Source: Cladosporium sp. IMV 00045
Lineage: Eukaryota > Ascomycota > Dothideomycetes > Cladosporiales > Cladosporiaceae
DNA: 64,000 nt
Direction of reading: 5' to 3'
Assembly (NCBI GenBank): GCA_001931905.2
Contig: MSJI02000666.1
Span: forward strand, 1-64,000
The position numbers were made by a program, and so were the translations under genes. Under the pieces are notes generated by a model. That model was not told the DNA's origin. It ran no database searches and saw only the letters and a program-made list of their open reading frames with translations. Position 1 is the first letter of the stretch; every line of letters starts with the position of its first letter. Below are positions 11,356-21,250 of the stretch, in pieces.

Positions 11356-12683
11356 TGTGATTGGATTGGTGATGCGCTTGTTATTTGCTTATCGTGTGCT
11401 GCGTGAAGCTGTCTGGAGTCTCGAATCATGTCTGTGAAGTTGCATCGAGCGAAGATATTTATTCTCTGTCAGTCCCATGCTGTCGCAGAGACGAGGGTGA
11501 GGATCTTGTGTCACTCCATAGCTGAAACTTGAAACAGCTGAGCACTGAGCGGCTGGGCAATTTGAAAAGCTGAGCGGAGTGAATCCTTTCCCAGTAATTA
11601 CCGTCCCGCTCTGTGCCCGCACGCATCAGACATACGGTCTGGTTTGTTGCATTTTGCGTCGTGTCGAGTCCACGTCGGCGCATTGAAACGTTTCGAGAAT
11701 CCTTTCGAATGTACCTTTTGTGCCTTCCCAGGTCAGATAGCTGAGGCAGTCGTTCCACGTACAACCATGAATAGATTGGCAACTGGCTACAACCATGGTT
11801 TTTCGTCATTTTCCCGGCGTCTTGTGGAGTTTCATTGCTCGACAGGGCGACGCACGCCCGCTGACTCTGTAAGAATACTCACCGCCGATTCCAGCATCCC
11901 TGAGGACCTGGCCTCCTATGCAGTCACCTGTTAGGAATGAGGCGTGCACTGTATGCATCAGAATGGGCTCCGTGCTACCTCTAAAGAATACAGAAGTGGA
12001 ATCCATGGCTCCATTGGTCCAACGAATGGGGTTCAGCCAGAAGAAGCTTCCTTGAAAGAAACCGAAATGTGTGTTCTTTGTTCTCAGGCGTACACGGGGG
12101 TCCAGCAGATCGACAGAGTCGCAGGCTTCGTGCGACTTTCGCACATTTGGATTGAGTAGGATCAGACAGCTTGCTCTCCAAGCACTCGGAAAAGAAGGAT
12201 CTGATCCTGAAAACCACGTCAGCGCATTCGTACTGCCTGAATGCTGCACTCGAACACAACAAGCCGCGCTCAAGAAAAGGGAGCACATCTGACGCAGCAA
12301 TACCTTGACGTCGGACGGCGCAGCTGCAGCACACTCGCCGACCTCGTGGGCTGAATACGTAGACCCGGTGAGCTTTTGTCGAACAAGCTCATTGCTTATT
12401 ATTTTGCCTAAATGCGCATCTTCTACGATCCACATGGCATTGCATTTATAGCAGTGATGCGTGTAGATCTCGGATGAATGAAAGTCCAGAGGCAACTGCC
12501 GTTGCCGATCGGTCTACAGCATGACATCAAGAGTGGTGGTGAGCTTCAAGCTGCGGCAGAATATATGGAGAAACATTGATCAATATAATGCCAATCTAAA
12601 CCACTACATCGTTGTGGACTTTCAAATCCTGAGATATTTCGTAGCCAATCTCAACGGCACATCAAACCTTTCCATCAACGACA
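11356..12683. other. Intergenic with one doubtful minus-strand frame
   Basis: A 229-codon minus-strand frame (11806-12495) is open, and parts look protein-like. An alternative frame (11981-12334) could join it through an intron with donor GTATTG and acceptor TTTTCAG. I cannot match either to a family and do not call a gene. The rest holds the promoter of the epimerase gene. Confidence 0.4.
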
Positions 12684-13643
12684 ATGAGCAATCGCCAAGA
12701 AGTCGCTTCCTTCACAGACAAGCTCGCCTTGGGCGAAGCCAAACGCGGCGAACGAGTTCGCCGTGTCGTTGTCACAGGCGGTAGCGGCAAGCTTGGTCGT
12801 GCAACGGTGAAATACCTCGCAGACGAAGGCTGGGAGGTCATTTCCGTGGACACAAGACGACCACCGACCGCGAGTGAAGATGGCAAATCCGGACTCGGCG
12901 GCGCCTACCGTCTGGTCGAGATCGATCTTGAAGACATGGGTGCTGTCCTCGAGACATTCATGACCATCGACATGGCTTACAACGGTGTCGACGCTGTTGT
13001 GCACCTCGCGGCGATCCCCTCCCCAGGCCAGACGAACAGCAGTCGCCAATTCCGGACCAATACCATGAGCACGTACAACGTCCTCGAAGCCTGCCGGAAG
13101 TTGCGCATCACGAACGTCGTGCTGGCTTCCTCCGAAACGCTGATCGGCATTCCTTTCGATCCTCACATGCCCGAAAGTCTGCCTATCACCGAGGAACACG
13201 AGCGTAAGCCCGAGTCTGCTTATTCCCTGTCTAAGCTCATGGGCGAGACTCTTGCCGACCAATTCGCTCGATGGGACCCTAGCACCAAGATTATCTCGTT
13301 GCGCTTCAGCAATGTCATGCTGCCACAGGAATACGAGTCGTTCAAAACCTGGCAGGATGATCCTAAGGCACGATACTGGAACTGCTGGGGTTACATTGAT
13401 GCCAGAGATGGTGGACAGGCAGTCTCCAAATCACTGGCAAGCCAGCTGAAGGGCCATCATCAATACCTGATCGCTGCGGAGGACACTTGCATGCGCAAGA
13501 GTAACGATGAGCTAGTCAAGGCTGTCTTCCCTGGAGTGAAGTACACGCCCACGGCTGGAAAGAATGATACCTTGCTCTCCATCGAGAAAGCGAAGAAAGA
13601 GTTGGGATTCAAACCAGCGTACAAGTGGCAAGATCAGATCTAG
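12684..13643 (+). CDS. NAD-dependent epimerase/dehydratase (extended SDR)
   Basis: Single exon, 319 residues. It has the Rossmann fold start VVVTGGSGKLG (residues 28-38), an acidic end of strand 2 (VDTRRP), the HLAAIPSP strand-4 motif, and the catalytic YSLSK pair (Tyr and Lys, near residues 178-182) with an upstream serine in LASSETL. These features place it among NAD(P)-dependent sugar-nucleotide-epimerase-like extended SDRs. The substrate cannot be read from sequence. The start Met opens the frame directly before the Rossmann block with no better upstream candidate. The gene is intact and stands alone between unrelated genes. Confidence 0.88.
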   Translation: MSNRQEVASFTDKLALGEAKRGERVRRVVVTGGSGKLGRATVKYLADEGWEVISVDTRRPPTASEDGKSGLGGAYRLVEIDLEDMGAVLETFMTIDMAYNGVDAVVHLAAIPSPGQTNSSRQFRTNTMSTYNVLEACRKLRITNVVLASSETLIGIPFDPHMPESLPITEEHERKPESAYSLSKLMGETLADQFARWDPSTKIISLRFSNVMLPQEYESFKTWQDDPKARYWNCWGYIDARDGGQAVSKSLASQLKGHHQYLIAAEDTCMRKSNDELVKAVFPGVKYTPTAGKNDTLLSIEKAKKELGFKPAYKWQDQI

Positions 13644-13848
13644 TCTTACAAGTCTGGACGAGGTCAGATCGTCAGTCTCATCCTAGCGGGTCATTGCCTT
13701 TGATATAGGAATGAAAATGAAGGTCGCAGCCTTGTTAAAATCTGTGAATGTAGGAATCCAATTGGTGTGTGTGCTGTGCAAGGGTGTTCATTGATGTAAA
13801 TTTATATGTGAATCATAATTCATAACCAAGTCGTCGTCGTCTCCAAGA

Positions 13849-16800
13849 TCACCCATCAGCATCGCGCGTCTCCGCGACAAGCTTCGTGAGGTCCTTCATC
13901 TGAATGGGTTTCGTGAGGTACTTGTTAACGCCAGCGTTGAAAGCATTGGTCCTCGCCTCCTCGTTGGTGACGCCGGTGAGAGCGCAGATGTCAGCCGCTG
14001 GGAGGTTGTGTTTGTGCTCGTACTCGCGAATCTTTGCCGTCGACTCGAAGCCATCCATGACGGGCATGTTCATGTCCATGAGGATGAGGAAGTACTTGGC
14101 CGGATTTTCCTTGAACTTGTTGAGCGCTTCGAGGCCGTCCTTGGCGGAGTCGTAGGGCAGGCTTCGTTTTTTCATGAGAGCTATGAGTAACTAAACAAAA
14201 CGTAATTAGCACATGATCAGAGATTGGCCGCGAGGCTTTGAGCCTGCTTTTGTGGCTATTCATCCCAGGTGCCTATGGGTGGGTGTACGCACTCTCATAT
14301 TAATAGCATTGTCCTCTACAAGCAAGATCGTATCCGCACGAGAGCGACCTACGTCCGATACCGGCTGTTCAACAGAAGCATCAATCTGGCTATCGACAGC
14401 CGATGCCGTTGGAGGACTCTCGGCCGTCGATGCCTGGATGAACGAGACCGGCGTAATGAGCGAGTTCGGACTGCGCGCCGCTCCGTCGGGTCGTATGTCG
14501 AAATATGAAGGCTCGGTTTGACCGGCCTGCTTCTGCTGCACTGAGTTGCTCCGGATCATGCTGGGTGACTGCCTAGTGGCACAATCACTGTGCGAACCAT
14601 AATCGCTATCTTGTCTCGTGACCGTCGAGTCCCTTGCGTGTCGGAGCACTCTGCTGAGTTTGCGAGGTCCGATCCTGAGAGGTCTGTTAGATTGAGCTGC
14701 TGACAAGAAGTACTGCATTCCGCATGCATGTGGGTTGGTCTTACGGCTGGTGGACGTATAGCGGTTTAAAAGCGAAGTTCTCGAATTGGAACGCAGGTTG
14801 ACAGGACATTACCGACTGACCGAAGATCAACAATCTAGAGTCGGATTCGGCGAGTTTTGAGACCAGAGTCTGAACACCACCTTCACTTTTCGCGTAGAGC
14901 GTGGTGATTTCGTTCTCAGATATGGCACAGACACTGCCACGCGGTCCTGGCGTTCCCGTTCGCGAGGAAGAGACCTCACACTCAAGCCACTGCGAGGCCA
15001 TTCTCTGGATGCTGTCAGCAATTTTTTCGGTGCTGTCAGACCTCGCCTGGCCCAGATGGCCGGCAATGTCAAGCATGCGGAGATGCCTGACTAACATGCC
15101 CGGCAGAGCTCCAAAATCGTCATTCGCGCCGTTCAGAGGCTCGGCAAATTTGGCAATGAATCCGACCGATACACACGAGCCCTTCCCCAGCTCGCTGTTG
15201 ACGTCAAGAGACCCCTTGAACTCTTTGGCGACTTCTTTGACAATGCTCAACCCAAGGCCGGTTCCGGAAGAATGTGAATCAGCTTGTCGGAAAGGAACGA
15301 ATAGATCATTCGAGACGAAATCTCTAGTCATGCCGATGCCAGTGTCTTCAACTTGGAGGATGACTTGTGTCATGCCGTTCGCACTGCTGCTCGCAGGGCT
15401 GCTTTGACTGGTAGAGAGTTTGATAGTAACCGTACCGCTCCGCGTGTATTTCAGCGCGTTTCCAACTGTGGCACTTGTCAATATTACGGCTCGAGGAGAG
15501 GAAAGAGCTTGCTCAAGCATTCATGTGAGAATATAAGGCTGTGCTTACCAATGTTTGTGATGACACGAGTCCAGCTGCCGGGCGTCATGGAGGTAGCCCA
15601 GCTGTTTCGTTTAGCAATATCTAGGATCACTGAAATTGGCTCTTGTTCCTGGGATTTAGGTCTTGATTCATCATTCGCGAAGGATTGAGAGAAACGGTAA
15701 GCCGAAACCACACTCTCGACCACCTCCTCGGTCATCTGCGCTAGGTCAACTGTTGTCAGAAGATTTTTGTCGTTTCCGTCTACTTCCGCAGATTTATGTC
15801 TGGAAGCATCAACTCTTGCGCGATCCTTCTTTTGGTCACGAGTGAGGTTGCTGATTTTGCTGTAATCAAGGATATGGTTGACAGTGTCGAGGAGTGTTCT
15901 ACCCGCCATAGCGACTGAGATTGACATTTCCTCTTGAAACGGAGTGAGTTGCGAGTCTCATAGAAGTTCGACTCCCGCAAGAATACCGTGGAGTGGTGAT
16001 CCTGTTTAACCTCGATGTCAGTCACTTGCTCCGTCACTATAAGTCAAAAAGAAAGAACGCTGGTCTTTGAGTTGTCGCATGGCTAGCCCTTGCCGCTAAT
16101 GACCAAGGGAGAGATGCTGTTTGATCAAGGAATCGAAACGCTCGCACATTGCGCGAGTCTCGGCTCTGAACATGAAAAATGCTCGCAGGTTGTAACTTAC
16201 TGCACAATCGTCAGCAAACGTCGTAGTGATGATCATCAATTTGGGACTTGCCGTAGTTCGTGGGAAACCGATGAAATAAATTTGCCCTTTGCGACATCAG
16301 AAGCTATTGTTTCGATGCGACTGATTTCCGCTCGGAGACTGTGGCCAAAAGCGGAGAGATAGGTCATATCCTCCTTCGTGTCGAAAAATCGGTTGGCATG
16401 AAGGGTCCAAGCAAACAAGCAAGACCGGAAGCGATTATTTGTAGAGTCCCATATGGGATAAAAAGCAATGGATCGAGCGTCACCAATCGCTTTTCGCAGC
16501 ATTCGAGCGTGGCGGTTGTATTTGGTGTTTGCACGTGGTGCTCGCGGGTGTACGTCCGCAGCGGATTCGCTTGAGGCTGCTCCCGAGCCTGCACTGTCTT
16601 CCGAGCCGGAATACGGTGCGCCGGAAACTGCGTAGTTGAAAACCTTCCCGGAAGGATACGACTTTATGAGTTTGGCCATATCGCGCTGGTTGAGGCGCAG
16701 GGGCATTGAGCCGGCTGCATTGGCACTTATATTATTCTGTGCTTGTACCGAGCGTCCAACGACGTTTGATAGCTTCGATCGTTGTTCGTTACTATCTGAT

Positions 16801-18397
16801 GTCTCTGTGTCGCTATTCGTGGTTGCTTTTGAATCGTCGTCCGAAGATGTAGTCACTGAGGGAGAGGTAGTCCCTGAGCCTTTCCCCCGATCGTGTCTTG
16901 TCGATTGAAGGTGAGATGGATCCAGCGGACGCGCTGCAGACGCAGCACTTGCGTCTAGAAAACATATTCCATGTGCACCTGTGGCTTCGCGAAGTAGATT
17001 GCTCGCGCGGTTGTAGGCATCCTTTATTTGGGCAGATGCGTCAAACTGTTTGCTGGTTGTCGGAGCTTGACTTGATAGCTTTGGCGGCGAGGAAGAACGG
17101 AAATGCGTGTTTTTGCGTGAAGCTTGCTGTTCCCAATTACTATCATCCATTTCGTCTTCTGGTTCTTGGGTAGAATCGGTCTGGAAGTCTACACCCGACA
17201 CATTGTTCCTAATGCGGTCTTCAGAAGCCAAAGTGTTGCCATCGCTCGCAGATCTAGGCATTCTTGGTTGGATTTGAGAGGCGGAAGGCGACGGATGTTC
17301 TGTCCTCGAACGCGATCCCTCCCAAGAGGCGTCAGAGTTATTATCTTCTTCTGCACCAAACTCCTGTTCGAATCTCATCCCTTTCTGGTCATCAGTCTGA
17401 GCATCTCTTCGCCGGCCACCACGTTGCATGCTCGCTTTGTCCTGTCCAATCCACCAATCCTTCAGGGACTTTCCTCCGTCATTGAAGGTACCCAGAGCTT
17501 GGATCAGCCGTTCGCTGCGCTGTCTTTGTGTCGCGACCATCGAGCCGAGCAGGTGTTGAGCAATGGTATCGCTTAGGTCTTCGCAGAACAGCATCTCGTC
17601 GGCACTAACGCCGTATCGCGGTTTGTCGTCCAGCATTGACACACTCCCAATCACGGCTCCGTCGCCGTCTCGCAAAGGCACGGAGAAGAAGAAGCGCGGT
17701 GCTTCCGCGCGTGCGACAAAGGGTCGTTGCTGGAATTCCGAGCTAATGCTGGCGTCGCTGACGATGCACCAGTGGGGCGATGTGCCTTCGGTGTAGTAAT
17801 GTTGACTGCTTGCTGGGATGTCCCTATATTGTCGCGCTCTCCGCCACGAATCCAACGCTTTGTCATTGATGCCGTCTGTGCGGTCAAAGCACGATGTTCC
17901 TAGCCAGTTCTGATCTCTGTCGTCTGCGGTGAAGTCGGACTGGAGCGACATGGTTCTGGTAGCCTCGACAAGGACGTATTCGGTCTCGCGGGACATGATG
18001 GTCACAAAGGCTCGGCGCACGCCGATGCGTAGTGCCGCAAGCTGCGCAAAGGCAGCCAGACCAGTGTCATGGCATGCTGCCGGGGCGGGCATGGAGAGAT
18101 TGTCGGCGGGGAAAGCATTGCGGTTGATGAATGGAGGTTGGTATAATTCGGTCCAGGTGTGCAGATAGCTGCGGTACTGGTCAGCAAATGACGAAGAGCT
18201 GACTGACTGCAACACCTGCAGGATGGTCTGTAGGCGTACCGCAATGAGATGCGCTCCCTGGTGAGCTCTGTGAGAAGTCGCAGCGAGCTCTTTCTCCGAT
18301 GCAGCGGTGGCGGTGCCGTGAGAGTAGCGTTTGCGTGAGTGACTTGGTCGCCGTCGCTGTGCCCAGCACGGATGGGGACCTTGCGTGAAGAAGCCAT
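13849..18397 (-). pseudogene. Hybrid sensor histidine kinase (GAF-HisKA-HATPase-REC), damaged
   Basis: Order of parts: N-terminus, GAF-like sensor (FAQLAALRIGVRRAF onward), long Ser-rich linker, H-box FISSVSHELR, HisKA helix (MAGRTLLDTVNHILDYSKI), ATPase boxes (VGNALKYT, DTGIGM, GTGLGLSI) and a C-terminal receiver (LLVEDNAINMR, phospho-acceptor in LILMDMNMPVMDG, LTKPI). Introns 15548-15466, 14744-14675 and 14292-14191 splice cleanly. Three faults appear. The N-terminal block beginning MASSRKVP (18397) is one base out of phase with the rest near 18300. The intron after the H-box (about 16251-16002, GC donor GCAAGT, about 250 nt) joins one base out of phase. An in-frame TGA at 15960-15958 follows SPLHGILAGVELL. 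The predicted role, osmotic/stress or light two-component signalling, is inference. Confidence 0.8.
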
Positions 18398-19440
18398 GAC
18401 TAGCACGGCGTCGCTATGCTACTGGCGGCGCTCGTGTCGATTGTAAACGCCGGTGTGTATACCTCAAGTAGCATTATCATTGACGAAAGTCGGAGGCGGG
18501 CTGGGCGAAGGCAAAAGCCAATCTGGCCCGCCGTCTTGCCGTGACGTTCGTCCTCTGTCCTGCCTCTGAACAACACCAAAGTTGATTTGCAAATTGCGGA
18601 GCCATCTCCGCATGCGGGAAGAAGATGAGAGTGCCCACTCTTTACCTTGAGCTTGATAACCATGGGAGCCGTGCAGTCGGACGTGTGTCCATCGAGGCAG
18701 AGTGGTGGCGCTGCGGCCCTGCCATGTCCCCACCAATGCCGACTAAAGAATCAAGATACCACGAACATGATCGACAACACCAATCCTACCAGGCTCAATC
18801 AGCCTTTCCAAAGTCGAATGTGTACCAACGAAGTTCATGACTTAGGCCTCGATTTCATCTCGGAATTGGGAGCCGCCTCTTACTCCCACTCAAACCCAAC
18901 TCGTCTGTCTTTTCACGCAACGTGCCACGGGTAAACCGCGTTCATCAACATCCTACCACCATGGAGGACGATGCTTGGCGGCACTAGCACCGTATGTATG
19001 TAGCTTCGTGGCTCCTCTCCACAGGCGCATCTCGCCTTCTTCATCCACCGATCTTACACGCTTGAACTGAGCCAATGATGAGGCATGAAACGATTCGTCA
19101 ACGTCGACCTTTGACGCCGTCAACAAAAGCCGGCTTTGGCGTCTTAATAAGCATTGGTTTTTCTGGGGACGACTACCTGCTCGTTCATCATCACTCGACG
19201 AGAAGCCATGGCTTTACCTCTTCACCTAGGAGGTAGCACCATTCGCCGAAGAGGACGCACTAGATATGCCCCGCGACGCCCTCTTCGTCTATGATTATGG
19301 TATTCTCATGCGCCGCATCCTTCACGCCAATCCCATGACTTTGTCGATAATTCGCGAATGTCGGAGCTGTGGATCCCATCAATCGCACACGCATGCATTC
19401 ATTCATGAAGTACAGTATCACAAAATGTGCAGAGGTATTC
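18398..19440. other. Intergenic, upstream of 5S rRNA
   Basis: About 1 kb with only short frames of random composition. No repeats or tRNA recognised. Confidence 0.5.
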
Positions 19441-19559
19441 ACATACGACCATAGGTCAGTGAAAACTGGGCATCCCGTCCGCTCTGCCATACATAAGCAC
19501 TGAACCGGGCGACTAGTACTAGAGTGGGTGACCATCTGGGAATCCCGCCTGTTGTATGT
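19441..19559 (+). rRNA. 5S ribosomal RNA
   Basis: The sequence starts ACATACGACCATAGG, contains the internal control region ATCCCGTCCGCTCTGCC, then GGGTGGGTGACCA and ends GAATCCCGCCTGTTGTATGT. The 5' and 3' ends (ACATACGAC / GTTGTATGT) pair as helix I. Length is about 119 nt, as expected. It stands alone, away from any rDNA unit, which fits the dispersed 5S genes of filamentous ascomycetes. RNA polymerase III transcription from internal boxes is expected. Confidence 0.95.
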
Positions 19560-19563
19560 TTTT
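19559..19563 (+). terminator. Pol III T-run terminator of 5S
   Basis: A run of five T directly at the 3' end of the 5S gene, the usual RNA polymerase III stop signal. Confidence 0.75.
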
Positions 19564-19989
19564 GATAATCATTCATTTTTTGCCTGATGTGGTGTGCGAG
19601 TATTTCTTTTGTGCTGCATCAATTTTTGAGACATGTGGTCTGCCAATGTGATTTGACAGTGCAGCAGTGAGCGTAGGTGGCTTGCGTTCACGAAGCGCGA
19701 GTGCGACATTGCGATCCTCCGGTTACGACGGCAGATACCCCTCTCATGGACGGGCTGTCTGTCCAAATAGTCAACAGAGTCGAGTCGGCCATGGCATTTC
19801 ATCGTTGTAACACACAGTTTTGCACCGAGAAACACTGCATTCCACAGCCAAGGCCTTGCGTCTTCCTCGAAAGTCATCGGGTCCACAACCTTAGTCAGGC
19901 GACACATAGCACAACACCATCGCCTGCAAACTCGCCAACCCCGAACCCTCCCTCAGCTCATAAAACTCCAAATTCCCTCCGAAAACACA
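19564..19989. other. Intergenic
   Basis: Between the 5S gene and the small membrane-protein gene; CA-rich leader just before 19990. Nothing else seen. Confidence 0.5.
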
Positions 19990-20298
19990 ATGGGAGTCGC
20001 ACCCTGGGCAGTGCCCGTCGGCATTCTCGGCGCCATAGTCGCCTGCGGCTTCATCTTCATCTGGTGGTGGTTTCCTCGCGCCTGGCAGCACGGTGTGAAC
20101 AGCGACGCGGCTGAGGTCGCTGCTGTTCCGCAGGGAATCGACAGGGAAGCGCAACGTCAGCGCAATCGTGCGATTATTGAGAGGTTTGCGATGGCTAGGG
20201 CGAGGGAGAGGGGAGAGGTGGTTGATGATAGTGAGGATGATGTTGAGATGGGAGTGGTGGGGCAAGAGAGCAAGATGCCCGGTCGTGAGGTGCGATGA
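19990..20298 (+). CDS. Small single-pass membrane protein
   Basis: Single exon, 102 residues. One clear hydrophobic helix (about residues 8-28, rich in Val, Ile, Ala, ending WWWF) is followed by a charged cytoplasm-like tail with an Arg/Glu-rich helix and an acidic patch (VVDDSEDDVEMG). The ATG lies in an ACACAATGG context after an A/C-rich leader typical of real fungal starts. I do not recognise the family. It may be a small mitochondrial or endomembrane protein (inference). Confidence 0.5.
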   Translation: MGVAPWAVPVGILGAIVACGFIFIWWWFPRAWQHGVNSDAAEVAAVPQGIDREAQRQRNRAIIERFAMARARERGEVVDDSEDDVEMGVVGQESKMPGREVR

Positions 20299-20455
20299 TG
20301 ATGGGACGCTTCAGGACTTCGTGAGCGTTGCTTGATAGAAGCAGAACGCTTCAATGGGATAATGCCAGAATTATGGTCTGTTAGCAGATGTAATCGAGTT
20401 TTCTGATATTGATTGTTGGACCGTGGTGAGATCGAGTGGGTTGATGATGCCTCAA

Positions 20456-20473
20456 CCCCAACCCTAACCCTAG
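20456..20473. promoter_or_regulatory. Telobox-like CCCTAA repeat
   Basis: CCCCAACCCTAACCCTAG gives about two copies of the fungal telomere unit (CCCTAA)n inside the chromosome arm, about 780 bp upstream of the regulator at 21251. It could be a telobox-type protein-binding site or a tiny interstitial telomeric scar. Confidence 0.35.
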
Positions 20474-20617
20474 GTAATACAATTTCCAGCTGACCCGCCC
20501 AAGGAACATGGCAGGAACATCCTTTCGACGGTACGTTGGACCTGAACATCTATATCAAGGCTTTCGCAACCGCGATCGAGCCCCCGACAATGTCGTGAGC
20601 TTTTCTGTCAAAAAAAA

Positions 20618-20637
20618 NNNNNNNNNNNNNNNNNNNN
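20618..20637. other. Assembly gap (20 N)
   Basis: Twenty N bases with poly-A on the left and an A-rich (A)nG run on the right (20638-20673). The true length of the homopolymer tract is unknown. Confidence 0.98.
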
Positions 20638-20639
20638 AT

Positions 20640-20670
<31 letters not shown>

Positions 20671-21250
20671 AAATGCGCATCAATGTCTCATCAGACTGTC
20701 GCGGCAGTGGATGGCTTCTTGAAATCGTTCGCCTGACAAGACAGGAATCGGATCGTTGCAGACCAACGATGCCTGTCTGAGCAGAGTCGATGAGGTTTCT
20801 GGACGACGACTGGGTCACAGCAGGCTGTAGTATAGTATTTCCCCCTTTGGAAACTCTTTAGTCTTTCATCATCCCCTCAGCAGCCTCGGCCCAGTCTTCA
20901 TCATCCTAACTCAGCCCTACGAGTGGAGTAAGATTGAAGCTCGAGCACTCCTCTGATTCGGCGTGACTGCGGCAGGTGGCGGCGGGGTTGAAGATCCTGT
21001 TCAGCCATCGAGCGACAAACGTGGAGCCGTTCGTCCTGTGCGCGACAGGCGTCGGTCGTCGCCAGTTTCCCTCCACTTTCGCACTCTCCAAACCCGCCCA
21101 CGTGTGTGTCTCTTTGACGATTAGCTGGGAGTAGCTGGAGGCCAGTAGGAAGTGCCCAGGCGACAATTGCGCAATATTGGCTCGGCATCCTGACCCGCCG
21201 GCGATTCATTGCCCTACTTGACCAGCGCGAGCCTCACCTCTCCGCCGGCC

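Larger units (their letters stand above)
20299..21250. other. Intergenic with telomere-like motif and assembly gap
   Basis: Holds the 3' side of the small membrane-protein gene, a short CCCTAA repeat, the N gap with its poly-A flanks, and the promoter/5' UTR of the downstream zinc-finger regulator. Confidence 0.6.

Noticed and set aside
11806..12495. 229-codon minus-strand frame as a gene
   Set aside because: Partly protein-like, but no motif, and competing frames make the structure undecidable from sequence alone.
1590..18397. Repeat-induced point mutation as the cause of the stops
   Set aside because: The surrounding sequence is not AT-rich or TpA-rich, and the lesions include indels; isolated C-to-T changes fit ordinary mutation.
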